Shown piece after piece: positions 1-8,017 of a stretch of 49,308 nucleotides of DNA. Made by a program: the position numbers and the translations under genes. The notes under the pieces are model-generated. The model was given only the letters and a program-made list of their open reading frames with translations. It did no database searches and had not been told where the DNA came from. The stretch is taken from the NCBI GenBank assembly GCA_027622355.1, contig JAQBZT010000001.1:1-49308 (forward strand), written 5' to 3'. Numbering within the stretch: the stretch's first letter is position 1; each line of letters starts with the position of its first letter. The stretch is from a bacterium. Its GTDB lineage: Bacteria > UBA8248.

Positions 1-1264
1 GCTCCAGCGGAAAGGCGAGGAGATAGGCGGCGGGAAGCTGGATGGCCCAGCGCACCGCGCCCTCCACGACCATGGGCGGCTTGGTGTCGGCCGCCCCCTG
101 GAAGGCGCCCGCCAGCGCCCGGCGGCCCGCCTCGAAGGGAATGCCGAAGGCGAGAATCCGCAGGCATAGGCTCCCCACTTCGGCGGCCTCTCCCTTCATC
201 CCGAAGAAGCGGACCACCTCTTCCGCGTAAAGATACATTCCCGATGCGGTCGCACCCATGATGACGGCGAGGGCGGTCATCGTGATGTGGACGCTCCGCC
301 AGGCGCGCTCGGGCCGGTTCGCGCCCACGTTCTGCCCCACCATGGTGCGAAGCGCGGCCTGGAGGCCGAAGCCCGGCATCCTCCCCATGACGGAGACCCG
401 GTTGCCGACTCCCCAGGCGGCGAGCGCCAGCGAACCGAAGGGCGCGATCATCCGCAGGAGAACGATATTGGCCCCCCGCTCGAGGAGATTCGTCGTCCCG
501 GCCGGCCAGGCGAGGGAGATAAGCCGCCGCAGCAGCTCGGGCTTGGGGCGCAGGTAGCGGGGCTGGAGAGAAAGGCGCGAGTGGCCCGTGATGATGAAGG
601 CGGCCATGACAGCGATGCCCGCCAGCCGGCCGATGCCGACGGCGGTGATCGTCCCCGCCAGGCCCAGCGCCGGAAGCGGCCCCGCGCCGAAGACGATCAG
701 CGGCATGAGGGTGACGGACAGCGCCGTCGAGGGGATCATGCCCGCGAGGGAGATGCCCGGCTCGCCGGCTCCGCGCAGAAGATGGGCAAGGGTGAAAATG
801 CCGTCCACCGAGGCGAAAACGAGAAACCCCGCCTGAAGATAAATTGCGCCGAGGCGGACGATCTCCGCATCCCGCGTCATGAGGATCATCAGATGCGGCG
901 CGAGAAGATAACCGAAAAGGGTGACCGGGATGTAGAAGATGACCGTCAGAAAGATCGCCTGGCCCGCCGCCTCGGACGCCCCTTCGGCGTCGCCCCCGCC
1001 GATGCGCTGGGCGACGAGCGCGCTGCCCGCAATGCGAATCCCCAGCCCGATTGCCCGGAGGAACATGATGAACATAAACCCGAGTGACATGGCCGCCAGG
1101 CTGTCGGGGCCGAGGCGGCCCACCCAGAAGATTTCGACGATGCCGTCGATGTTCCAGGCGATTTGCTCGCCGAAGGTGGGCACAGAAAGCCGGATGATGC
1201 CTTTCGTGATGGAATCTTTCGTGTAGTCGAACCGCGAGCGGGTTCGCGATGCGGACGTTGTCAT
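1..1264 (-). CDS. MATE family efflux transporter (partial, C-terminus beyond window)
   Basis: The reverse strand encodes at least 421 residues from an ATG at 1264 and runs off the window edge, so the C-terminus is missing. The N-terminus has a short polar lead, then TKGIIRLSVPTFGEQIAWNI and many hydrophobic helices separated by short loops, with conserved-looking VGRLG and MVGQNVGA segments typical of multidrug and toxic compound extrusion carriers. Family members export organic cations or other small molecules across the inner membrane using a Na+ or H+ gradient. The substrate cannot be told from sequence. The gene is divergent from the phosphatase gene that starts 79 bp away. I am confident of the family but not of the substrate. 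Confidence 0.85.
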   Translation of the reverse strand, partial: MTTSASRTRSRFDYTKDSITKGIIRLSVPTFGEQIAWNIDGIVEIFWVGRLGPDSLAAMSLGFMFIMFLRAIGLGIRIAGSALVAQRIGGGDAEGASEAAGQAIFLTVIFYIPVTLFGYLLAPHLMILMTRDAEIVRLGAIYLQAGFLVFASVDGIFTLAHLLRGAGEPGISLAGMIPSTALSVTLMPLIVFGAGPLPALGLAGTITAVGIGRLAGIAVMAAFIITGHSRLSLQPRYLRPKPELLRRLISLAWPAGTTNLLERGANIVLLRMIAPFGSLALAAWGVGNRVSVMGRMPGFGLQAALRTMVGQNVGANRPERAWRSVHITMTALAVIMGATASGMYLYAEEVVRFFGMKGEAAEVGSLCLRILAFGIPFEAGRRALAGAFQGAADTKPPMVVEGAVRWAIQLPAAYLLAFPLE

Positions 1265-1320
1265 GAATCCACTATCTCATGCACCTGCCGGGAATTCTAT
1301 CGGCTGGCAAGCTTCCCCCC

Positions 1321-1340
1321 GCCGGGGTAGAGTACCCGGC
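1321..1340. promoter_or_regulatory. Inverted repeat in a divergent intergenic region
   Basis: A near-palindrome with arms GCCGGG and CCCGGC around a short centre lies in the 78-bp gap between the divergent MATE and phosphatase genes, two bases before the GTG proposed as the phosphatase start. It could be an operator or an RNA hairpin at the ribosome site. There is no evidence beyond the symmetry. Confidence 0.3.
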
Positions 1341-1342
1341 GA

Positions 1343-2143
1343 GTGAAAATCCCGAGCCGCGAACTGGAAAAAAAGATGCGCTTATTCATCGAGAGTGTAT
1401 TGAGAGAGGCCGGCGCGCTGGCCGCGTCGCTGGCGGAAAACGCCAAGAGCGAGCGGAAGGAAGACCGGAGTCTGGTCAGCGAGGCGGATCGCGAAGTGGA
1501 GTCCCTCATCCAAAAGCGCATCCAGGAAAAATTCCCGGAGGACGCCATCATCGGAGAAGAGCTCGGCGCCGCCGGAAGCCCGGGCGGGCGTCTCTGGGCC
1601 ATCGACCCGATTGACGGGACCAATCCTTTCCTCTGGGGGCTTCCCACATGGGGTGTTTGCATCGGGGTGATGGAGGGCGGCGCGCCGCTGGCGGGCGGTG
1701 TGTTCCTGCCGCGGGCCGGAGAGCTTTTTCTCGCCGAAAAAGGGCAGGGCGCCACGCGGAACGATGCGCCGCTCTCTCCGCTGCGGCCGATTACGCTGGA
1801 CAACCAGACACCGCTTCTCGGCCCATCCTCGCGGAAGCGGTTTTACAAGTTGGACTACCCCGGCAAGGCGGTGGCCTATGGCAGCGCGGCCGCGCATATC
1901 GTCTACGCGGCGGCGGGCGGCGGCATCGCCGCGCTCGTCGACCGGCCCCGCATATGGGACATCCTCGGGCCGATGGCCGTGATGCTGGAGGTCGGGGGCG
2001 GCGCCTGCCATCCGGGGGGCACGCCGCTCGATCTCGGCGGTCTCGCGAATGGGGAAAAGGCGGAGGGACCGGTTTTTTTCGGGCACCCGGAAAACGCGGA
2101 GCAGCTTTTCCCCTGCATCGAGGTCTACCCGCGTCCCCAATAA
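1343..2143 (+). CDS. Inositol monophosphatase family protein
   Basis: This 266-residue protein has the hallmark metal-binding motifs of the IMPase/FBPase superfamily: GEEL at about residue 73, WAIDPIDGTN at about 89-98, and a C-terminal WDILGP segment. Such enzymes remove phosphate from inositol monophosphate, sugar bisphosphates, histidinol phosphate or PAP, using Mg2+. The exact substrate is not clear. The longest frame starts with GTG at 1343; an in-frame ATG at 1376 is an alternative that leaves the domain intact. The gene is followed directly by a hairpin terminator shared with the convergent lipoprotein gene. Confidence 0.85.
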   Translation: MKIPSRELEKKMRLFIESVLREAGALAASLAENAKSERKEDRSLVSEADREVESLIQKRIQEKFPEDAIIGEELGAAGSPGGRLWAIDPIDGTNPFLWGLPTWGVCIGVMEGGAPLAGGVFLPRAGELFLAEKGQGATRNDAPLSPLRPITLDNQTPLLGPSSRKRFYKLDYPGKAVAYGSAAAHIVYAAAGGGIAALVDRPRIWDILGPMAVMLEVGGGACHPGGTPLDLGGLANGEKAEGPVFFGHPENAEQLFPCIEVYPRPQ

Positions 2144-2170
2144 AAAAGGCCGGCGGAGAGCCGGCCTTTT
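2144..2170. terminator. Bidirectional intrinsic terminator
   Basis: A perfect 11-bp stem (AAAAGGCCGGC paired with GCCGGCCTTTT, five-base loop) sits between the stops of two convergent genes. The A-run on one side and T-run on the other let it end transcripts from both directions. Confidence 0.85.
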
Positions 2171-2188
2171 CACGGAAAATTCCGTTTC

Positions 2189-2455
2189 TCAGTTTTTCCG
2201 GGTGTAGCCTTTTCCTTCCATGCATTTCACGTATTTCTCGCTCCCCTCAAGACTCAGGAGCTCGACGCCTACGAACGGATTGGGGCTGAAATCAAAAGGC
2301 TCCTGATACTCGAGCCCGCTTTGTTTTGAGCAGGCCGCCACATCCTTCACGAACTGATCCTGGCTGCCGCGGAATTTCACCCAAACCGTCGCTCCGCAAC
2401 CCGAAACAAAAATGCTCATCACCAACAACAACTTCAGCGCGGCAATTTTCCGCAT
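2189..2455 (-). CDS. Small lipoprotein of unknown function
   Basis: This 88-residue protein has a lysine-arginine start, a hydrophobic stretch and a lipobox VSGC with Cys20, so it should be lipid-anchored. The mature part contains two more Cys (in ACSKQSG and VKCMEGKGY) that could form a disulfide. The C-terminal KCMEGKGY pattern recurs in small Gram-negative lipoproteins, but I cannot assign a role. It is followed by the terminator shared with the phosphatase gene. Confidence 0.65.
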   Translation of the reverse strand: MRKIAALKLLLVMSIFVSGCGATVWVKFRGSQDQFVKDVAACSKQSGLEYQEPFDFSPNPFVGVELLSLEGSEKYVKCMEGKGYTRKN

Positions 2456-2575
2456 GGGGCATTCTCCCTTCCCTTGTGAAATATCCCTATCGCGAGGGGG
2501 TCTTCAGCGGCTGATCCTCCAACCGGATTTAACCATTGAACCGGCCAAAAAACAATTGGATTCAGAGAAACCCTT

Positions 2576-3088
2576 TTATTCTTTCGGCACCCACAAATAC
2601 CGCTCTGCCGCCGCTTCATATCCATACCATCCCCCCGGTTCGCTCCGGGCACCGGATATCTCCCTTCGCCGAATTTCGATGCGCACATTCACGCCCTTTG
2701 TCCCTGCCTGCCTGAGAAGTCCGGCAGTCAGGCGGGCAGCACTCTGGCCGCGGAGTTTCCATTTTTTCTCGCTTTTTTCCGACCAGGGAAGCGTTATCGA
2801 AAACTCGAGCTTTCTTTGGGTGGCCAGGGTGACCTGCGTCTTGGCCCCGCTGACGTGCCGCGCGGCATCCAGGTAAATTTTCACGAGCCGTCCGACACCC
2901 GACACCGCCTCGCGGGGCGGAAGGCCCCGCAGCACTTTCGCCTTCTCCATCAATTCGGCCCGAACCCCGGCGGCCCGGAAGAGAACCGGCTGCGCCCACC
3001 ACAGGGAAATACCCGCAATGGCGGTCAGTGTGCCGAGAAACACCCATACGAACAGGTCGTTTCTTTTTTTCCTGTCAGGTCCGGTCAT
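2576..3088 (-). CDS. Membrane-anchored protein of unknown function
   Basis: This 170-residue protein has one N-terminal transmembrane segment (about residues 13-31) after a positively charged cytoplasmic lead, then a soluble, probably periplasmic domain rich in basic residues. No family motif is recognised. It lies 9 bp downstream of the DinB-like gene and on the same strand, so it is probably the last gene of a HAD-DinB-membrane protein operon. A pilus- or secretion-type anchored protein is possible but unsupported. Confidence 0.55.
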   Translation of the reverse strand: MTGPDRKKRNDLFVWVFLGTLTAIAGISLWWAQPVLFRAAGVRAELMEKAKVLRGLPPREAVSGVGRLVKIYLDAARHVSGAKTQVTLATQRKLEFSITLPWSEKSEKKWKLRGQSAARLTAGLLRQAGTKGVNVRIEIRRREISGARSEPGGWYGYEAAAERYLWVPKE

Positions 3089-3097
3089 GGATTGCGC

Positions 3098-3781
3098 CTA
3101 ACGAATCGGGTAAGCCGGAGCGTACCCGCCCTCCGGCGCTTCCGGGCAGGCGGGCGGGAGCCCCATCGCCTCTTTGTGCATCCGGATGGAGCGGAGATGG
3201 ATCAGATCGTCCCAAAGCGCATGGCGAAGGGTCGCCAGCGGGGAAAGCAGAAAGTGGCCGGGCCGATCCGGATCGGCCTCGACGCCGTCGGGATGGCACC
3301 GCGCGTTCCGCGACCACAGATCGAGTGTCGGCTCATCGGTCACGCCGACGCGGGCATCTTCCGGAAAAATGAACAACAGGCACGGCGCCTGGACATCCTC
3401 TTCCGACATGCGATCAGCCCGCTCCGCCGCCGCGCCGCAGGCCTCCTCCAGCCTGTCGAGAAGCCAGCCGGGATCACCGTAGCGTTCCGCCGAAAAGCGC
3501 CGATCATCCTTCGGGGTGTTGATGAACGACCCGAACTGGCTCATGTCCACCGGCCGCCAGGGAAGCGCGGTCGCTCCGTAGAGAACCATGAACCAGCGGT
3601 TGGTGATGTAGGACATGTGGCTGAGCTGGTAGCGCACCGGCCAGAGGGCCCATTCCCCGGAGCCGGTCCGATCAAGTTGATCGTTCTTCAGCCCGGCGAT
3701 CTCCTTCCGCGTCCACCCGGCCAGGCGGCGATAGACTTCCGCTACCTCCGGCGCCGCCACGGGATAATTTTTCCCGGTCAT
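3098..3781 (-). CDS. DinB-like four-helix protein
   Basis: The chosen start (ATG at 3781, MTGKNYPVAAPEV) gives 227 residues. The frame is open further upstream, but that part overlaps the HAD gene and is not protein-like. The sequence resembles DinB/YfiT-type helical bundles: an early tryptophan-rich segment (SGEWALWPVRYQLSHMSYI) and a late LATLRHALWDDLIHLRSIR helix with His residues placed like metal ligands. It is paralogous to the protein at 7310-7984: both share an HPxGV block followed by a similar terminal helix. DinB-like proteins are often metal-dependent thiol transferases or hydrolases. The real reaction is unknown. It starts 7 bp after the HAD gene. Confidence 0.6.
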   Translation of the reverse strand: MTGKNYPVAAPEVAEVYRRLAGWTRKEIAGLKNDQLDRTGSGEWALWPVRYQLSHMSYITNRWFMVLYGATALPWRPVDMSQFGSFINTPKDDRRFSAERYGDPGWLLDRLEEACGAAAERADRMSEEDVQAPCLLFIFPEDARVGVTDEPTLDLWSRNARCHPDGVEADPDRPGHFLLSPLATLRHALWDDLIHLRSIRMHKEAMGLPPACPEAPEGGYAPAYPIR

Positions 3782-3788
3782 TGCTTCC

Positions 3789-4520
3789 TCAAGCAAGCTT
3801 CGGCGGCGGGGGCTCGCCCGCACCGTTTTTGAGACAATCCCAAACGCCTTCACCGTCCAGCTCGGAAAAGAGATGATCGGGCGCCGCGCCGGAAAGCCTC
3901 TCCAGGGAATCGCCGCCGGTGGCGACCGCAATCGTCCGTGCGCCGGCGGCCTTTCCGGCCTCGACATCCCGCCAGGTATCGCCGACCACCCAGCGGACGA
4001 TCTCCGCCTTCGGGTCCCGCTCCCGGATACGCTCCTCTCCCCGGCAAAACCCTGCTTCGATCAAATCGGCCCGCAAAGAAGCATCCGAGGCAAAACCCCC
4101 AAAGGGGAAATAACGGTTCAGGCCTCCCCTTTCGAGCTTGATCCGGGCGCCCTCCTCGATGTTTCCGGTCCCCAGGCCGAGCAAAACCCCGGCCCGGCCG
4201 GAGAGAAAGTCCAACGCGTCCGGGATGCCGGGCATGAGGCGAAACCCCTTCGATTGGGCCACCTCCTGCGGCAGGTACTCCAGGTAGCGGCGCAGAATCT
4301 CCGCCACCTCCGCCGCCGAACCCTCCCGGTCCAGGTGGGCCTGGAACATTTCCTGGCAGATGGCAGGGTCAGTTTTTCCGTGCGGGCCGATTCCGGCCAT
4401 GGCGTTCGGAACGCCGTAGAGCGCGGCGAAAGCCGCGTCCAGGGCGCGGGCGCCCGACCCGCCGCTGAGCAGCAGGGTGCCGTCAATGTCGAAGAGAATC
4501 AGATGGTGTTGTGACGGCAT
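3789..4520 (-). CDS. HAD superfamily hydrolase (phosphoglycolate phosphatase-like)
   Basis: With the start at 4520 (preceded by AGGAG at good spacing) the protein is 243 residues. HAD motif I is FDIDGTL near the N-terminus, motif II is the GLGTGN segment, and motif IV is VVGDTWRDVEAGKAAG. A helical cap lies between motifs I and II. This layout fits the Gph/PGMB-like subgroup that hydrolyses small phosphate esters. The substrate is undetermined. The gene heads a short leftward operon with the DinB-like and membrane-anchored genes. Confidence 0.8.
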   Translation of the reverse strand: MPSQHHLILFDIDGTLLLSGGSGARALDAAFAALYGVPNAMAGIGPHGKTDPAICQEMFQAHLDREGSAAEVAEILRRYLEYLPQEVAQSKGFRLMPGIPDALDFLSGRAGVLLGLGTGNIEEGARIKLERGGLNRYFPFGGFASDASLRADLIEAGFCRGEERIRERDPKAEIVRWVVGDTWRDVEAGKAAGARTIAVATGGDSLERLSGAAPDHLFSELDGEGVWDCLKNGAGEPPPPKLA

Positions 4521-4814
4521 GGGCTCTCCTGATCCGGGGATGGCCGGGAACGGCCGCCGGTGAATGATATACCATCCCCCATTCTGCATACAGGATCGCC
4601 GCCCTTCCCCCTTCCGGCCCACAGCCGAAAGCCAGGCGCCGGGGGCACCGCCAGGTGTCCGGAGATACGAAATATGGCCGCTCCCGCGCGCATTGTCCCC
4701 GGAAATATTGTGCTAGTATTTTGCTGATCCGGTTGTTTGAAAATCGCTTCGTCCAACCTGGAACAGGAGGTGCCACCTCCTCCGCGCTTCCATACGATCC
4801 TAAGGAGAAAAACA
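4521..4814. promoter_or_regulatory. Divergent intergenic region
   Basis: This 294-bp gap separates the leftward HAD operon from the rightward cupredoxin gene and must hold both promoters. I see no clear operator, riboswitch or gene. The stretch around 4708-4735 is the most AT-rich part and the likeliest promoter position for the cupredoxin gene. Confidence 0.35.
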
Positions 4815-5282
4815 ATGCTGAATAAATTCATCGGGCTGGCGCTGACGGCCGCATTTCTCGTTACCGGGATTCTGGTTTTTCCGGCTCAGGCCGCCCAACG
4901 GGATTTCCACATCCTGGCGGTAGAGCCCAAGGGAACCACCTCCGCCACCTCTGAGCCCTTTCCCTCTTCTCCCCTTCCGGGTGGCGGGGGCTATGTTCTG
5001 AAGGAACCGGGCAAAGACAAGAAGTGGCAGGTGTCGAGCTACGTGTTCCTGCCCCAGCAGATCATCGTCCGCAAGGGAGACGACGTGATTCTGCGCTTCA
5101 CCGGGATCAACGGCAAACTCCATACGATTCACATCGATCACTATTCGAAGAAGGCCGTGAAGCTCACCCGGGGCCAGATGCGAAGCGTGCGCTTCAAGGC
5201 GGACAAGGCCGGGGTGTTCCCTATCAAATGCACCGAACATCTTCCCTCGATGAGAGGAGAGCTGATCGTTCTCGGCAACTAG
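4815..5282 (+). CDS. Secreted cupredoxin-domain protein
   Basis: This 155-residue protein has a Sec signal peptide (residues 1-26, ending AQA) and a blue-copper-like C-terminal domain. Candidate copper ligands are His103, His106 or His109 plus the cluster Cys139, His142 and Met146 in KCTEHLPSMRGEL. The Cys-Thr-Glu-His order recalls the metal loop of cytochrome oxidase subunit II and related cupredoxins. It would work in the periplasm as an electron carrier or copper carrier. The start is set by AAGGAG at 4802-4807. A strong terminator follows, so it is monocistronic. Confidence 0.75.
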   Translation: MLNKFIGLALTAAFLVTGILVFPAQAAQRDFHILAVEPKGTTSATSEPFPSSPLPGGGGYVLKEPGKDKKWQVSSYVFLPQQIIVRKGDDVILRFTGINGKLHTIHIDHYSKKAVKLTRGQMRSVRFKADKAGVFPIKCTEHLPSMRGELIVLGN

Positions 5283-5301
5283 CGCCAGCGGCGATCCCGC
5301 T

Positions 5302-5333
5302 ACGCCCCCGCCGGACGGCGGGGGCGTTTTTTT
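5302..5333 (+). terminator. Intrinsic terminator after the cupredoxin gene
   Basis: A GC-rich stem (ACGCCCCCGCC paired with GGCGGGGGCGT) followed by seven T residues lies 20 bp after the cupredoxin stop. Confidence 0.85.
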
Positions 5334-5449
5334 CGACGATGGACACCCGCTTCCCGGGGTGCCCCGCCGCCGGCAAAACGGCAATTGAGACATCTCATCG
5401 ATCACGGTATAGAATTTCACAATGTCTTGTCCGCAACCATGAGGCCGGA

Positions 5450-6154
5450 ATGAAACAAAAGCGGATCGCCGTCGTCACCGGCGGAAACAGAGGACTTGGC
5501 TACGGAATCTGCCGGCGGCTGGCGCGGGAGGGCCTGAAAGTCGTTCTCGCCGCGCGCGATCGGCAACGCGGCGAGGACGCCGCCGGAAAGCTTCAGGCGG
5601 CGGGGCTGGATGTCGTTTTTCACCCGTTGGATGTGACCGACGCAAAAAGCATCCAGGCGCTCGCCGTATCGCTCGACAAGGAATACACGGGCCCCGATAT
5701 TCTGATCAACAACGCAGCCATCCTGAACGACCGCTCGGATCTGGGCATCACGGTCAGCATGGACAAGGTCCGCGAAACCATCGAGACGAATTTGATCGGC
5801 CCGCTCCGCCTCTGCCAGGCGGTGATCCCCTCCATGAAGCGGAGAAACTATGGCCGCATCATCAATATCTCGAGCTGGTTCGGCTCGCTCGAGGGAATGG
5901 GAGGGGGGTATCCCGGCTACCGGATCTCCAAAACCTGTCTGAATGCCATGACGAAAATCCTGGCCGCCGAGCTTCGAGGCTCCAACATTCAGGTGAACGC
6001 CATGTGTCCGGGGTGGGTGCGCACCGACATGGGCGGCGCTTCGGCCCCGCATACGCCGGATGAGGCCGCGGACACCGCGGCGTGGCTCGCGCTTCAAAAA
6101 GACAACGGGCCAACGGGCGGTTTCTTTCAGGATCGAAAACCCTACGCCTGGTAG
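5450..6154 (+). CDS. Short-chain dehydrogenase/reductase (first of two paralogues)
   Basis: This 234-residue classical SDR has the cofactor motif TGGNRGLG near the N-terminus, LINNAA in the middle, ISSWF with the catalytic Ser, and YRISK with the catalytic Tyr and Lys. It would reduce a carbonyl or oxidise an alcohol with NAD(P)H. The C-terminus GPTGGFFQDRKPYAW is matched by GPTGKFFEKRKPRDW in the second SDR at 6541-7275, so the two are close paralogues, and the ending is typical of carbonyl reductase-like SDRs. The ATG at 5450 is preceded by GAGG. The gene starts a rightward cluster of four. Confidence 0.85.
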   Translation: MKQKRIAVVTGGNRGLGYGICRRLAREGLKVVLAARDRQRGEDAAGKLQAAGLDVVFHPLDVTDAKSIQALAVSLDKEYTGPDILINNAAILNDRSDLGITVSMDKVRETIETNLIGPLRLCQAVIPSMKRRNYGRIINISSWFGSLEGMGGGYPGYRISKTCLNAMTKILAAELRGSNIQVNAMCPGWVRTDMGGASAPHTPDEAADTAAWLALQKDNGPTGGFFQDRKPYAW

Positions 6155-6169
6155 TGGGAGGCCCCGGAA

Positions 6170-6541
6170 ATGACGGCTAAGAAAAACGCCATCGAAGACA
6201 ATGCGCTGGCCGGATTCGTTCTTGACCAGCTCTGCGAGATCCCCGATCTCGAAATCCGCCGCATGTTCGGAGGGCACGGTCTCTATTCGGGCGATACGTT
6301 CTTCGCCATTCTCCACAAGGAGTGTCTTTTTTTCAAAACCCATGAAAAAACGCGCCCCCGATACGAAGCCTGCGGCATGAAACCCTTCCGGCCGAGCGCG
6401 CGGCAGACACTCCGGACCTACTACGAAGTCCCGGTGGACATCCTGGAGGACGATGTGCGGCTCGCCGAGTGGGCCAGGGAGGCCATCGCCTGCCAGATAA
6501 AAGCACAGGCCGAAAAGCCGCGGGCGCGCAGGAGGAAATGA
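6170..6541 (+). CDS. TfoX N-terminal domain protein
   Basis: This 123-residue protein is a single TfoX/Sxy N-terminal domain: the RRMFGGHGLYSGDTFFAIL block followed by LFFKT and a basic tail. In enterobacteria and Vibrio TfoX promotes competence gene expression, but stand-alone N-terminal-domain proteins are widespread and mostly uncharacterised. It lies between two paralogous SDR genes, 15 bp after the first, and its stop overlaps the start of the second by one base (TGATG), so translation is probably coupled. Confidence 0.8.
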   Translation: MTAKKNAIEDNALAGFVLDQLCEIPDLEIRRMFGGHGLYSGDTFFAILHKECLFFKTHEKTRPRYEACGMKPFRPSARQTLRTYYEVPVDILEDDVRLAEWAREAIACQIKAQAEKPRARRRK

Positions 6542-7275
6542 TGGGCCTTCTCTCCCGGCGCAAAAACGCCAGTGAGGACTCTCCCGTCGCCCTGGTCACG
6601 GGCGGAAACCGCGGAATCGGCCTTGAGATCTGCCGCCAGCTCGGCCGCAGGGGCGTCCGGGTCGTTTTGGGCGCGCGCGATCCCATCAAGGGAAAGAACG
6701 CCGAGCGCGCGCTCGTGAAGGAAGGGATGCACGTCGTCTCCTACCCGCTCGATGTGACGGAACCGGACAATATCCGCCGGGCGGCCCTGTTCGTCGAAAG
6801 CGAATTTGGCCGCCTGGACATTCTGATCAACAATGCGGGAATTCTCATTGACCGGACCAAGAACGGGACGAACGTCAGCGTAGATCTGCTTCGGGAAACA
6901 TTGGAGTCCAACGTATACGGCCCTTTGCTTTTGTGCCAAGCTTTTGTGCCGCTCCTGAAGAAGAGCCGGGAGGGAAAAATCGTCAACCTCGCGAGCGGAC
7001 AGGGTATCTTCTCGCAAATGGACGGCGGCCAACCGGCCTACCGGATTTCGAAGGCGGGAATCAACGCGGTGACTTGTATTCTGGCGGATGAACTTCGGGA
7101 AGCAGGCATTCGCGTCAATTCCGCGAATCCGGGCTGGACGCGCACGGACATAGCTGGCTCCCATGCCTCGCTGTCCGTCGAAGAGGGGGCGGACACCATC
7201 GTTTGGCTGGCGCTTCACCCGGAAGGCGGGCCGACGGGGAAATTTTTCGAGAAAAGAAAACCGAGAGACTGGTAG
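6541..7275 (+). CDS. Short-chain dehydrogenase/reductase (second paralogue)
   Basis: This 244-residue SDR has TGGNRGIG, LINNAG, LASGQ and YRISK at the expected positions. It parallels the SDR at 5450-6154 along its length and shares its unusual tryptophan-ending C-terminus. It is translationally coupled to the TfoX-domain gene. The active-site Ser falls in the LASGQG segment. The substrate is unknown; a carbonyl reductase activity is the family-based guess. Confidence 0.85.
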   Translation: MGLLSRRKNASEDSPVALVTGGNRGIGLEICRQLGRRGVRVVLGARDPIKGKNAERALVKEGMHVVSYPLDVTEPDNIRRAALFVESEFGRLDILINNAGILIDRTKNGTNVSVDLLRETLESNVYGPLLLCQAFVPLLKKSREGKIVNLASGQGIFSQMDGGQPAYRISKAGINAVTCILADELREAGIRVNSANPGWTRTDIAGSHASLSVEEGADTIVWLALHPEGGPTGKFFEKRKPRDW

Positions 7276-7309
7276 GCGCGTTTTCTCTTCGCTGCGAAAA
7301 GGACGTGAC

Positions 7310-7984
7310 ATGAGCCAGGAAATGGCGGATGAGATTCCGGTTTTGCTCATCGGCCTCGCCGCTGATCCCGATATCGTCGCCAAGGAGATCGAAAATGTTT
7401 CCGGCGAGGATTTCACATACTCGCAGGACGAGCCCGGCTGGGCGCGCTGGTCAATCGAAACCCAGATGCGCCACATGGCGAACGTTCCCTGTCATTGGCT
7501 GATCAATCAATTTGGGGATTCGCTTCGCGACAAAAGATACGATCTTCCCGATGTGGACATGAAGGCCATTTCGAAGGCGGAAAGACAAATTCCCGAATCG
7601 GTGTGCCCGGATGCGGATTCGCTTATCGCCTTCATGCGTCCTTTTTTCGATCTGGGGGTCGAGATTCTCATGCGGGAAACTCCCGGGAGCCTTCGTGAAA
7701 TCACCTGTCTCCGCAAGGTAGACCCGAACCTCTCCCGGGGGGTTCCGCCCGAAAAGCCGGTTGATTTCTGGAGAATGGCGTCCTCCCTTCATCCGATCGG
7801 GGTCCGGGAAGACGCGGCCCGGGGCGGCTTTGTGATCGAGCTGGGCGCGGCCCTCAGACAGATACACTGGGAAATCCTGGCGCACACCCGGACCATTCAA
7901 CGCATCAAAAACATTCTGAAGCTCCCGATTCTCTCCGAGCTTCCGCGCGAGGGATATCTTACGATGGACCGGTTCTACGATTAG
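7310..7984 (+). CDS. DinB-like protein, paralogue of the 3098-3781 protein
   Basis: This 224-residue helical protein starts at an ATG at 7310, 34 bp after the SDR. It shares with the 3098-3781 protein an early W.RWSIETQMRHM helix and a C-terminal HPIGV block followed by LRQIHWEILAHTRTI. The spaced His residues suggest a DinB-type metal site. It ends the SDR-TfoX-SDR-DinB cluster. The function is unknown. Confidence 0.55.
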   Translation: MSQEMADEIPVLLIGLAADPDIVAKEIENVSGEDFTYSQDEPGWARWSIETQMRHMANVPCHWLINQFGDSLRDKRYDLPDVDMKAISKAERQIPESVCPDADSLIAFMRPFFDLGVEILMRETPGSLREITCLRKVDPNLSRGVPPEKPVDFWRMASSLHPIGVREDAARGGFVIELGAALRQIHWEILAHTRTIQRIKNILKLPILSELPREGYLTMDRFYD

Positions 7985-8017
7985 GCGCGCTCCGCTCCCG
8001 ACGACAAGGATGGTTTC

